Origin: Taenia hydatigena
Taxonomy: Eukaryota > Platyhelminthes > Cestoda > Cyclophyllidea > Taeniidae
DNA length: 64,000 nucleotides
Direction: 5' to 3'
NCBI GenBank assembly: GCA_036345935.2
Contig: JADWOT020001202.1
Span: forward strand, 83,014-147,013
Part shown: positions 11,803-24,749 of the stretch, piece by piece
Layout: the number at the start of each line of letters is the position of its first letter
Numbering within the stretch: position 1 is the first letter of the stretch
Program-made: the position numbers and the translations under genes
Notes under the pieces: generated by a model
Database searches by the model: none
Told to the model about the DNA's origin: nothing
The model's input: the letters and a program-made list of their open reading frames with translations, nothing else

Positions 11803-14092
11803 GATCTTTTGCCTGATGTTTGGGGCTTAAGACGTAAGCTATTGGCCCGTATCCTTGCACGGGTAACTTTCCGGAGGCATTTTTACTTACGTCCATGTGT
11901 GATTGCTGCAGCGAGTGGGATGACTTATTTGTCAGGTGAGCTTAATTTGTGAGCAAAACGTAAAATGCCCAACGACTTCATGCTCCACTTGCCTCTGCGG
12001 ATTCTTACCTACGCAGCTTACGCGACACGAAGTTGTGCGACTTAAGGATTCTTTTGTGTTTGCCAACGGTCACCTGGTAGTCGATCGTATTGAATGTAGT
12101 TCCGTTATCTGAGACAAGTGGTTGGGCTTGTCTTTGCATATTTGCGATGCAACAGTAGAGTTCGGACTGGTAACCATTTTCAGATCTTAACTGTTCTGTC
12201 ACTAGTTGTCGTGGTGCCGCATCATTGACAGGAGATTGACCTTTCGCTTTTGGGCCCATATTTCCTCCACTAGTCATGGACACGTGTGATGGCTCGCACA
12301 TTATCCCATTTCATGCGGAAGTTGCTTACACTATAGAAGATGGGGTGGCTGACGACGCAGTACTCTTGCCGGGGAGTGCATGGAGGACGGTACTGAACAA
12401 GGCGAAGACGGCTATGTAATTCGCCGATGATTTGTTAGATGACGGATTTTGGTGATGGAGCCATCTATTTGCCTCGTCGTTGTACCTTAATGGAGTGAGT
12501 AGTTGGTATGTTAAATACATGTGCATGTATTCTATCAGAGCATGACGTCTCTCCGTCTCCGGGGAGGAGAAAAGTTGGGGGCGCCGTAGCGCGAGTGGAG
12601 TGCACTTCGAAGTAGCGGCTCCATTTGGTGCTCCAATCCTACTGCTAAATGTGCCGCGAATAGTCAAGAAGTGGGATGCTACTACTTAGCCTTGAAAATA
12701 GCTTTAAAATGTGGTGAACGCGTATCTTGTAGGTGGTCGAGTGGGTATGAGAAGGAAGGGTTGTGTTTAAGGAGAAGAAAACAAGGTATTTTCAACTACT
12801 TTGTGCAGGAGCGTATTTGGCAAGAAGGCGTCATGTTGTCAGATTAGCACGCGGTATCTTTGAGTGGATGTGACGGCTAGCATCATGATTAAGCAACTAC
12901 GTGAATTTGAATAGCATGGTGAACGAAATGGTCAGATAAGATGGAGGTTGTAGTAGGCGGGCATATCGTTGAATGAATTCAAGTAACATCTGTTAGTGTG
13001 CCTGAAGTCCTATGCGTCGTGTCTCTGCCTTGTCGATAGATCAGTGAAGTCTCTTTCTAGTTGTTCACATTTGTCTTTAAACATAGTAGGGTCGTGTGAT
13101 GCACGTTTCAATGCAAGCGGATTAAAGAATCGCCAGATAAGAAGTGTTCTGAAAAGCTTTTCTATGAGGCTGGACTCGCATCAAGTAAAGTAGGCGCTGG
13201 CTATAAAATTAAAAGCTGCCTTCTGGATCCTAGGAACTTATGGTTTTTAAGGTAGGCAGAAAATTTTGAAAAGAATTGTAATCACATTTTATTAATGTTT
13301 AAGTATTGGGCGAATCATTTTAAGGATAAATACATGGCGTTGCATTGTTTTATGAGCTGAAGGCATGCAAAGGAGGTCTACATAATGTTATTGCTTGTAA
13401 AGTTTGACGCAAAGTAGTATGGTTAAATTAGATGAAAGCGAATTCTTGTTGTTTCTTCGCTACTTTATAATGAAGAACTTTGTTCTTAAATATGAGGACG
13501 TCGACGACCTTGAGAATATCATAATGTCACGCTGATAGGACGCAATCGCGAAGCAAGTGTGGGCAATAAAAAGAAAACGATGCATATATGGAGTGGGAGC
13601 CGAATAGGTTCAAAAACATGAATGCCAAAGCACAATGTTATGACCTTTGCTAAATAATATTCAGAAAGCAGGTGAGTAGTTATGGCATGGATAAAAACTG
13701 TGAGGTGCAGTGCAGAAAGAGAAATGCAGAAAATAAGTGTGGTAGTTTGAAAAATGCGGCAAGGATAAGAAGGAATAGGGGATGAAAATTTAAAAACTAA
13801 CAAAAAGAGCTTGCTTTAGACTAGCATTTGGAAGGAATAGAGTGACTACCAAATGAGGAATGAACATGCCCATTTGCAGGAAAATGAGATTGACAAAGAG
13901 ACTACTTTACAAGGGGAAGGAGGACGACGAGAGATTCATTGTTATGGATGATTCGATGGGCTTGAAAGGAGAAAGAAAAGGAAATGAGGAAGAGGAAGGG
14001 AATCTCATCCTTATAACCTTATGTTGCAAAGACAGCTGTAGCCTTCCGAGACTTTCTTGAACGCAAAAGAAGGCATACTGATAGTGTAATGC
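11803..14092 (-). mobile_element. Large interspersed repeat R3, copy a
   Basis: On the - strand this matches 58610-61020 (+) almost from end to end. Shared landmarks in order are a pyrimidine-rich block ending in cccttgtaaagt (about 13900), cctatcagcg (about 13530), ctttgcatgcctt (about 13365), cttgatgcgagtccagcctc (about 13180), gttttcttctccttaaacac (about 12770), aaggctaagtagtagcat (about 12690), cgacgaggcaaatagatgg (about 12470) and ggatacgggccaata (about 11850). No flanking long terminal repeat or target duplication is evident. A possible integrase-type motif lies at 12092-12112. The class is therefore uncertain; a decayed retrotransposon is the leading guess. Confidence 0.7.
12005..12301 (-). 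pseudogene. Integrase-like relic inside R3 copy a
   Basis: This 98-codon - strand frame contains QPLVSDNGTTFNTIDYQ followed by GKHKRI at residues 60-85. The pattern SDNGT-x-F followed about a dozen residues later by KHK-R-I resembles the region around the second catalytic Asp of retrotransposon integrases (DDE core). The putative Asp codon is at 12107-12109. The rest of the integrase core is not readable in frame, and the equivalent part of R3 copy b (about 60721-60760) reads ALVPGNGTEVNTI, with the Asp lost. I see no reverse transcriptase or RNase H motif elsewhere in R3. One short motif is weak evidence; chance remains possible. Confidence 0.3.
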
Positions 14093-17000
14093 TTATATTT
14101 TGCACTTAATGTAGCCTTATTTGCCAACACTGATTAATAAGTTTATTAAGCGCGGTTTTGATGCGATTGATGTTGTGACGCAATCTCTGTCTGTGATTAC
14201 CAAGAAATAGGAAGCTATGTGATGATTGCATGTACATTCCAAGATTCGATTTGTTGTATAACCCTTTCACTTGCAGTGTGCCGCTTTTCGAATAGGCAAG
14301 GTTCATTTTAAGCATTAAGCAGCGCTAATCAACAGATTACGAGCATATGTGGCATTGGCATATTCCAGGATTGTCTTCTGTTCAAGGCGTTTCACATTTT
14401 ATTGCCTCAAACGTCACCAGTCTGGCGCTGCAGCTCCTGGAATGCTGTTTATTACTGAGACGATAAAAGGCCTATCCATTATCGCTACTGTACTGCCTTT
14501 AGAAGGCATTGACAATGGTTCCTCATTTATCTAACTGTCCTGTTCATAAAGCTTGTCTCTTTTGTTGCTACTAGAAGAACGCCGGCAAAAATTTTACTTC
14601 TTTTCGAACGTGAAATTTTTTTGCATAACTGTGGTCCTTCCGTACGCATCGCCGTATACAACGCTGTGCAAATTCTCTCACCCGTATTGTACTACAGAAT
14701 TATAGTGCTGATGTCCCGCATACCAATATTAAAATTTTTTTGTCTTTGTTTATAGCTAGATTAGTGTCTGATGATCCATTATTGAAAACTGGCCATATTA
14801 GATTGTGTCGAATGCCCTAATATTGGATGCACAACAACACCTGACCTATCGCTGAGCATTTCATGCAAAGCCTGGCATTCGTGTAAGTGATGGCTTGTTC
14901 CTATTCTTCGTTGTCCCCATGAGGCCACATTAGTCACAGTTGCCTTTTTAGTAGTAGCATCATGTACAGTTAGTTAGACGCCTAATTAAAAGTCGAGAAA
15001 GTCTAAAACCAATACAGGCCAGAGCCTTTACTCTGGCCCTTTTTCACTATTCATTATGCTCTATCCAATTTTTAGTGCTGTCCAACGCCTTGCATGTTCT
15101 GTGCGCTCTTAAGCAGGTTTCATCAATCTGTAGAGAAATCAACATTTCCTTTCGAATTTAAGGTAAGGTTTGTAGACTATGCAAAATTAATTGGTTTATC
15201 GTCTCACCGTCTGCTTCTCCGCTTTTATCTGCTGGTATTCTGACCATCTGTTTGGCATGGAATACCAGTTCTACCACGGAGAAAGGCTGGCAAACTGTCT
15301 ATGAGAAAAAATGAAAACAACCGCTTTGTCGTTCCTTGAATCAGCATCCTAAGGCCGATGAAAGACCGCAGCAGAAATCGACCTTCTACGGCTGTGGCGG
15401 TCTCAAAAACCTTGTCTTTAATTTTTTATGCTATCAGATGGCTTACATCTTTTAGCATATGTGATAGAATTTGTCAAAGTGATTGTCAAATGAGTTCATA
15501 TTAGCCGGGATCGAGCTGTATTGTAAAAAGGCTAGTGTGTCCCTAAGCCGCGCCAATTGAGAAACTCAATTCAACACTTGGATGCCTTCATTAACTTTTC
15601 GCCTTTCTCTTTCCCAAAACGAGTAAATTAAACAATGAGACATTCCTTATTTGAAATAATCGGACGGGTGCGATGTTCATGGTTACACTAGCTCAAAGCA
15701 CACGGTCTCTTAATAAGTAAACTCCGTTCGACTTGCGTCCTTCATGAAAAGACCTGGCACCAACATATGGGCTGATCCTGCCGCCCGGAATACATCACAA
15801 GTTCTATTTCCCATGGAATAAGTTGCATTTTAGTCGATGAATGTCATCTCAGCTTGAAGTAGCTTGCTTTGCAGTGCCCACCTTGTGCTTGATTAGTCGC
15901 TATTTATCACAACTAGATGAGATGGTTACTAGTGCAATAAAGGTCTGCTGATGATGGCACGTGCGGATGACAACCATAAGGTAAGCTCAGAGAACGGTGA
16001 CGGCAAAGAATTTGAGGAAGTGACAGGCGAGATATACCGCCCCTACAAATTGCCAGAAGTTGAATAAAACTGGATGAAAGCATGACAGTGTGTTGTGGTG
16101 AGATTTACTCGTCTTTGCATTAGCTCACGATGAAAAACAGCGGTAGTTGACTCCTTATTTGCTAAAAGTCGTGAAGGATACATGATTTTCGTCAGTAGCA
16201 TCATGATTAGGCTTTAAAAGAAGACGCCCTGCTCTGTCATTGTGCAAATTTATACCAGGGTACGTTGCGCTGAGATAGTCTGTGCCACCATGCACAGCTA
16301 TGCTCGACCACATTTTTAAAACCACAGGTGAAAAGAATCCTGTGGAAACAGTACGTCTGATCCTGACTCGACCAGGTAGAATCAGCAAGCATCAATCTTG
16401 ACAGGATTTTCTTTTATCACACGGCTTTGGAGTTCTACCCATTCATCTGCATGCCACTCATTCACCACCAGAGATTAAGCACATTGACTTACCTCCTCTT
16501 TGACGCCCCATCGTGAGAGCAAGGAGAACCAAAATACCAAACCTACTCAGTCTAGCACAGAGCTTACTTCTACCTACTTACTAAAGTGTCTGTAGGTGTG
16601 CTCTTGCTGCTCGCCGGCCACTAGTCATCCTTCTTTCACCGCATCTTTTACACTGCAAACGATCAAAGATCATCTAAGATGTGCGACCTTGCCCCCATTG
16701 TTCTCCTATATGCAGAAGCCATTTGGCAGAAAGAGTGCCGGAGGACAAGGTAAGCGTTTGAAATATCGCTAAGTTTGTGCATATTGGTCGCATTATTCCA
16801 TGATTATGAGAGGGAATCAAATACCTATTGCATACTTAATGTTGATATGCTTTAAGTGGTTTCGCGTAGGGAAAGCGAATATACAAAGACACTACTAAAT
16901 TTTGTCCCCTACCACACCCTAGACGCCAGCTCATCCACGTACCCAATCATCAGTCATCGGCGGTGGAGTTTTACACAATTCTCTTCACAAGAACGCCAAA

Positions 17001-19330
17001 AGAAAAGGCTTAATTTAAGGGAAATCTCTATCAAATCATACAGCAATGCTATAGGGTGTGAAATGTGGAAGGTGATTGGTTCCTAACTGCAGAAACATCA
17101 AGGACTTCTATAGTGGCCAATCCTGCAGTTCACCCTGAGTCTTGGGTGTAATTTCGGTTCTAAAAGTGTAATAAAGGAGGACCATGAGATATCATCAAAG
17201 AGAAAAAGAGAGGCGAAAAAGATTGTACTTATCAACCATAACCAAGCTTGGGGAAGGAAAGATACTACGGGACGAATTGGAACCCAATTTTGGCTACTGT
17301 AACATTTTATGTATTAGTCATAAAACGCTGGAAAGTAACCTAAAGAGGCGCGTAACTGCTGAGGTGCCTACCTAATTGCTACGTCAGCCGTGCTTTAGTA
17401 GGTGCTGACGTCGCAAACCCGCTGTTGCACGTTGCATCGAGCTTAGGGACCCATTTGCTACGCCTTATGCTTCTAGCCTCATATCGAATAATCTTAATGC
17501 TCCGCTTGCACCGCTTTCACATGCACCCAAATATGCGGCTGTGAAACAGATGTTACATACAAATGCGTGCCATGAGGTTGTGAGCTAAAGCCATGCATCC
17601 CTGCAATGTGAGTCGCAATGGGATCTAAAATTGACTTACAAAATTGTAGATGTGATTGTGCCGAAGTGCGGTGCTTAGCGGAGGTGGCCAGTAAAATCAA
17701 TGTCAGCAAAGTTTAGCGAAGATGGCAGTTAAGCCAGAGGCGACACAAACTAGCAAAATGTGCAAATCTGTACTTTGCTGCAGTCAACAACGTGATTTCC
17801 TATACCAAGTATGAGCGGTGTAATCAAGGGAAGAATTTTCGATTGATGGGTCCACAAGGCAGCGGAATGTATGACAACATGCATTGAGTGCGCAAAACGC
17901 TGGCTAGAGAGAGTGGCTTGCCGAGAAACACTTGCGATTGAAATGTGCCTGTGGAAATTAAAATGATGCTTGGAGGACACCACGTCGAAGATTGACTGCG
18001 GTGCAGTAGTTCATAAAGACGGCGAATGTGTAGGCGCTGGACTGGGGTCCTTAGAGTGTATTGGAACCAAATGGCAGGGCTGCGATGCTGCTACAATGTG
18101 TGTGAACAGACACACGACTTCCCTGTTGGCTTTTTTATAGTCATTCTTCAAGCCAAAGCCCATAACTTAACGATGAAAAGGTACTCTGAGGCCATTTTGA
18201 CGTTCCTTAGTTAGCAACAAGTCCCCTCTAATTCCCACACCCCATAGCATGATTGTATGATTTGGTAGATTTTCGAATGTATAAGCCGTACTTTTTAAGT
18301 CATGCGGTTGTCATAATGGAGATGGCAGCTTCAACAGCAATTGTTGTCAAGGTGCGCGAGTGAGTAAGGAAGAGAGAAGGGTGGCGCTCAAATGCTTTCC
18401 CTTCTCACAATGCTACAAGAATGATAAATGAGACACAATTTTAGTGCAAGAACTGCCGTAAGTAATTGCAAAGTCAGACAAGCTGCTATGTTGTAATTCT
18501 GATAAGATTCAAACCTAAATAGGCAGAATATTCCGCCGCCCTATATGCTTGTAGCATCTTAACCTTCTCTACCAAAATGGGCTCCTTTACTATCAGCTAG
18601 GTCCAATTCGTATCATATAACGCGAGAATCGGCACAATTGTCAGCAACAGATTGAACAACTAAGCAAAAATTTAAAATTTGAGATATAAATAAAAAGACA
18701 GTGCTCAGCTGTGTTTTATATCAAAATCACCAAAATCATATTGCGGTTCTCACTAAATTGCGCTTTGCTGATGATCTGTTTTTCACTGTATCAAAAGAAA
18801 CCCTGCATCGAATATTTTTTGCCATATGCATGCATTGATCCCAGTCACTGGGCAAAATTATTATAAATTATTTAATTTAATTTGGTAATGAACGTGATTA
18901 GAAGCTCTTTTGTAGTTAAATCCTCTTCTCTTATTGCCTTAAAGACTTTTAAGTAAAACCCTGTAGCTGTTGAATAACTTAATTTGTTGTTTACATTGTT
19001 TATATTAAGTCACATGAAGCAATTTACTGTGTATTAAGAAAATGATTTTTGGAATAAATGCTGACTGCTAATTTATGCATGAGAGGCTAGATAAGAATTC
19101 ATAAAACCCAATTCGTTCATACCTGAGTTACATGCGAGGTAACGCCAAAGGCGGAATTCTGCTTCCGATTCGGTCGCTAAAGAGGCCATGCTTAGCAAAT
19201 TATGCTCTAGTCAAATGCGTTGCATTCTTGCAAAATTCATGTTCTGCAAAGTCATTCCCACCAAGTATTTCCCATTAATTAAGACAAGACTACGAAAAAT
19301 GCTGCCTATTTTTGCAAAAAGCATGGCATT
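14093..19330. other. No supported gene
   Basis: No open frame exceeds 80 codons and none shows a domain. A compact hairpin followed by a T run lies at 15017-15044. AT-rich sequence is concentrated at about 18660-19080. The - strand at 17494-17983 carries two overlapping short frames without recognisable features. Confidence 0.5.
15017..15044 (+). other. Stem-loop with following T run
   Basis: Two perfect 8-base arms, ggccagag (15017-15024) and ctctggcc (15031-15038), enclose a 6-base loop and are followed by ctttttc. The shape resembles a bacterial intrinsic terminator, but the context is eukaryotic and no gene ends here. It also differs from the 6-bp, 4-base-loop histone 3' element. Function is unknown. 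Confidence 0.4.
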
Positions 19331-19776
19331 TTAGTTCGAAAACGGATCTAGTTTACCATCAAGACGGGAAGCATTTACCGCTAGTGACCTTGAAAATGAT
19401 GAGCGAATTACATGAATAAAATACCTGTTAATTTTGCAAAACACGCAGTCGGCAGTTAACTTGTGTCTTGAAAAAAACACAAAGCTCAAATGTGTTTACT
19501 TTTGCTTTTGAACAATGCGTGCCGTCTTTCATCTAACATAGAGGATCAAACAATTAATTTGTATAAGCCCTACTAGAACAAAATCAATCACTAATCATAA
19601 GCATGTGCCCACAGTTAGCAAAGAGTGCTTTATTTTTATTTGTTATATTCATGTCTCGAAATAAGATGCTACAACAACGTCTCTTATGCATCATTATCAG
19701 ATATCACCCCTTTTCCGAATCTGGAATTGGGTCTCCTCAGCTCCACCACAGGCATAGCCCACAATATTGATCGTTT
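19331..19776 (+). repeat. Interspersed repeat R1, copy 2
   Basis: This copy aligns with 1-447 in the same orientation. The best-conserved stretches are ttaccgctagtgaccttga near 19377-19396, the tgctacaacaacgtctctta block near 19670, and the ccacaggcatagcccacaat block near 19750. Intervening sequence is more diverged and AT-rich. No open frame is conserved. Confidence 0.6.
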
Positions 19777-22700
19777 CACAGTGGTATAACACATGCTAGA
19801 TACTCCTTGACACAAAGCTGTACCCATCGCAAGGCATGATAGGTGAAAGCGAGCTTCGTTTCACCCAATTTAAACATTTGCAAACATTGCTGCGGCGCTT
19901 ATCAATGGAGCAAAATCGTGTGCATTCTGCTGACCCGCAGGCGTTGAACACACATGTTCCTTAAGAAGAGACATATGTCCATTTAATTTATGCATAACAG
20001 ATATATTCACAAGTTGATTGAGCTCCAAGGGATTATCTGTTTTACATCTTTCCGTGTGAGAGGCTGTGTATTTGCAGTCACATTGGCAGACGAAATTCTG
20101 ACTACTTCAGGTTCCTCTCTTGCGATTACCCAAAGGCAGGGTTTCTCAAATTATTAAGAAAGTGTGCACAGTGTGTGTGGCAAGCACAACATGTAGTTTA
20201 CCAAATATTCGTCGCCAGTCTAGTTAGAAACCTCAATATGTGTAGTGTTGTACTTCGAATTCTTACAGCCTGTCACCTACCGGCTGATTGACAAATAGGT
20301 TTAACAGCTTTAATTCCTTCTAAAAGGGTGTTTGAAGTCAACTCATGGATACCGTTTTAAAGTGAAATTAACGTGCTACTAATGAAGTAGTTGAATAAGC
20401 CATTACTAGACCCCGCCTCAACATCAAGGGATGAAATGGATGTTCACCTTATTCGGTCACACAATGCTATTTGATAGTATCTTATATTAGCTAAAGACAG
20501 AAGTGCAAATATTGCAGAGGTGTCACCAACGCGCATGGGTCCCCTCTGTATTAGACATTTGCCTTCAATAACCGCAAACTAAATCATCAGGCGTAATTGC
20601 CATTCTTCTTTTTGCCGCTTCTGCTTAATTTTCTCTAGTCCATTTTTACAATTAGCAATGGTGGTGGGGTTTATATTTAAGGGAAGTGTATGGCTTCAGT
20701 ATAGTCTTTTATTGGACCTGATAATCAAATGATGCAGGGACGTGGCACCCAATATCTGAAAATTGGCAATGCGTGGACGCCCTCGTTGCAGATGGGCTGT
20801 CTCCTCCCAAGGATTCTTACTCAATTCACAAGCTTCGTGTAGTCGGCGGCTAAATTTAAGCGTGGCGATTCGGCGAGACATCAAATAGATATTAATAACC
20901 GCATTTGTGCAATTTTCTTGCAGTAGGGCATGTATGGCTGTGCAGCCAATCTCCTTCTCCTACCAACAGAGGCTCAGTGCTTCTTTTTAATAGCTAAATG
21001 ACTCCTTAACCCCCCAAATGGAAGTAGTGGGACCGAACCCCAATGTGAATGGATTTTATCGCCAAGGCTTTCTACTAGTTTCGGGTAGTGGAATAGGTTC
21101 CCACTCGTGCTTGTTTACTTCAGTTATTATTCAGCACGCACTACTTTTATGTAGGATTCGAATTATTAATCAACTACACATCAGTTTTGATTCAATGCAT
21201 CGCTTTACGCAGAGAAAACATAAATCTCGAGTATCCCTACTTTCGACTTAAATCGCTAGCATCCTAGGCAGTGCTGTTTTAATAAAATTGACAACAATCA
21301 TTCTATTTCATGCCTACTATTCAAAACTGAACAAGGCGCCTTCTTCCATAACCGCCTCCAGGCCTCTTAAAGTTGTTACCACCTTGATGCGTATGACTCT
21401 GTAGCACAATGCATATCTGAAGTCGAAACGTTTTATTTCAATGCAACGAGTAACGACAAATTAAAGCGATAGGTGCATTTAAAGGGGGCTCAGTAACATC
21501 CAACCTTGGCCATTATGATCTACACAATCAATCCACGGAAGTCATCTACTCCAGTGTCATTTTTATCCAGTTGCCACAAAATTGCTGCTGATGCAAAAGG
21601 CCTAATCTCACAGGAAAGAAGAGACATGTCGCAGTGTAGTAAAGTAACTAAACAAAAATGCATTTTAATTAGAAGTACAAATGCGATCATGCACCACTGC
21701 TACTTGGCCAGTTCCTCCACCAAGCCTCCGTTTGCACTGAGGAAGGTGCTCTCTGCCTAAAAAACGGCTTTAAGAACATAGAAAAGTACAGCACTGCGCC
21801 AAACTTTGTGGACTTTTAGCGGTGTCGGCACAGATTCATTAGCCAGCACCGACCACCAAAATGTACTTCAGCAGCAGTGCTACGTCATCAGGGCTGCACA
21901 ACCCACCGTAGACCGGGAGAGAGGAAGGGCTAGTACGCAATTTTAGGTGCCTATTCGTCGTCTCCACTTTTAGCAATACTACCCACAGTTCCCATCCATC
22001 CACTCATCTATTCAATCACTCCTCGTTATATAAGTGAACAAATCGAACTTGGAGAAAGATCTCGTGCCTAAAGAAGCAGAATGGATGTAAAACAACAGTC
22101 CCAATCATTGTGCAATTATGAAATAATCTAACCATTTTAATTTGAGAATCGGGACTTGATCAAACGGTAGTATGGACTGCGCGTCGAGGCCTCGTTCAAA
22201 GCAAAATTTTGACTGCTTTGGCCTACATTTGCTCAGTTGGTGCCTATTGAAGCTGCTGAGGACGCATTTAGCTCAATGGAGAAGCAAACACTTAGTAGCC
22301 TATCTGGGCGTAGAGCTGCCGTATTCATCATCTTTACATAACCACGATAGATTTTGCCAAAATGGATAGCAGCACGATCCGGATATTGTAGCAGTTGCCG
22401 CACAGACAATAGAAGGGGCCTTAGAAAAAGGCAATTATTTATTTTTTGCCTAAAAGAGGTTCATTAGGGGGGTTGAGACGCAAAATATATCGAAATAACT
22501 AGCAAATTAATGCCCGCTCCTATGTGAACAAGGTGAGAAGCAATGTCGAAAGGCACCTTATCATTTATTATCCATTAGGCTTGTCAATTTTAAGTCCTAG
22601 ACAATCTGTAATAATGAGTAATGTCAAATCTTTACAGTGTAGTCGACTTTTCAATCACGACAACGATTTGACACCATGAATGCCAAATATGGCACATTAG

Positions 22701-24749
22701 AATGAGACAAAAAGTGTTCTAGTGGGTGAGGTCACTTTTGTGCCATTTTATGGGAATACCTTGCTTAAATTGTTTAAAAAACATTTGCACTGGAGTGCCG
22801 CAGGCATTTGAGCAGCATCAACAGCACACTGAAATGCGACGGGGTTGACTCCACTTCTCACGACCGGTGATCAGGTATTCGATGAGTTCGCAATGTGCTT
22901 TAGTGTGAACCGGCACCACAAACATCAATCCACCATCACATCACGAGCGAGATGACACTGTAGGAAACAGCGATGTGGCGTCCATACTGGCAAATCCCTT
23001 TTCTTCGGAGACTGCTGGTCCATCGCCAGCTGTCTGCAAATCAGCCCAGCTCTTGTCAATTAACAGTCTCAGTTATACACTCTTGACCAGATAATCTGTC
23101 TCAGTCAGAAGTGTGCTGCCACGCCCAATCACCGCTACCAACAACTTCGTTGATTGTGTGAAAATGGAATAAATTGAGCAAAGTGAGCAAGAAAAAACTT
23201 TAATTTGTTTAACTTTGCGTCCAAAAGAACGGGCTCACCAGTTTGTTCTTCTTCTAACGCGTCACAAAATCCATCCGCTCCTCTACCAAAGACCGCACTT
23301 CGCGTCATCAGCGTTCGTTGATTTGCGCTAGACTCGCAAGAAGCCCCTCTACTAAGTCAACTTTACTTCTACCTATGCGCTGCACACGATTTGGCACTGA
23401 CATAAGACGCCGTGCCTTTGGCTTAGGGTCAGCCGCAAACACCAACTCATAAGGAAACTAAGCCTATGCCACTAGAATCTTATTTCATGCGCTAGCCGTG
23501 CGAAAGTCAAAAAATGACGGGGAGGCTAAATGCCCAATATACAACCACATGGATCACACCAAAATCTGTGCAGGTAGAACTGAACGTAGACAGAGTAGAA
23601 ACTACCCATCCGAAACGTCCAAATTGATAGCAAAGGCTAGATTCGTACTTAAGTTTGGGCATGCTTCCCTCTGCCATCATCTAGGTCACATTAAGATGAA
23701 TATGGCCTTTCAATCATCACCCTCGTAGGTTGTATTAGTACTGCCAACTAAGGTCATCCTGCCTGTGTATGATCAACACATGGACTAACACAACACCTCG
23801 TGCTGTTGCCTGGAACTAATTAAATGAATACAAAGGGATAGAAGGATGAAAGGGGCTAATGGTATAGGCTTTCAAAGAATATTTAATCAAGAAGCAACGG
23901 TTGACACAAGCCTGGGTAAGAAATTCAGCATCGCAGCCAACAACCTTCATGAGGAACGCATATAACTCAACTCCTGCTTACGACCTACTACAAAATACCG
24001 ACAATCAGCAATAAGCCATGCACATGGAGATCAGTTAGTTGCTAAAAATTTGGAATGTATACACACAAACGTACCTATTTGTTCAAATTCCTGGGGGGCA
24101 AAAATCGCAGGGAGTGCGAAAAAAAGTCCCAAGGAGAAATCAGCTAACGTTAAATCGATGTGGTATACCTCTTTATCTTCTGCTACCTCGTCCAGACAGA
24201 GCGATTGTGGAAGAAGATAGTAATAACAGAATAACAATAAAAACAGCTATGAAAACAGAGTGGATGAAGCAGTTGTATCTGGAAGGAAACAATAACAATT
24301 CACTCACACAGGGCCATCAGCTTTTTAACCGATGCAGCCACTAGTCTAACCGATGGCAGCATATACAGCTGCAAGTTGAGATTGCCGCTATGACTACGAG
24401 AAAAGAGGAGCGCGTGGCTGGGCTTTCACTGTCGCTGTTACCAAAAGGATGAAGTGTGATATGTGCAGGATGGAGAGACGCAGCTTATAAATGCACCAAG
24501 TCTTCTTCGAATTGATTCTCATGCTCTCCTTACTAGGAGTCACTGTCTGCAGGCAAAACGGTTGACAATTAACATGACCAAGCCAATGATCAATCGAACC
24601 GTTTGCAGACCAGATTTAACGTTGTGTAGGGACGCCTACTACTAAACATGACCACAGCAAATGCAATGCAGAGAATTAAGTTCGCACAACATTCAACAAT
24701 GGTCATTACTCAGTCGCAAACGGGTTCCTCAAAGACAAAGAATTCTTTT
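19777..24749. other. No supported gene
   Basis: Open frames reach 101 codons (24039-24344 on +) but are shadows of A-rich sequence and carry no domains. The 23498-23728 frame has a few cysteines without a recognisable spacing. No member of the R1, R2 or R3 families was identified here. Confidence 0.45.

Noticed and set aside
12326..12667. 113-codon - strand open frame in R3 copy a
   Set aside because: The equivalent frame in R3 copy b has in-frame stops and no family is recognisable, so it is treated as part of the repeat only.
17494..17709. Possible further copy of R3 (catggctttagctcac resembling the R3 block catgcctttagctcat)
   Set aside because: Similarity is confined to about 40 bp and the flanks do not follow the R3 order.
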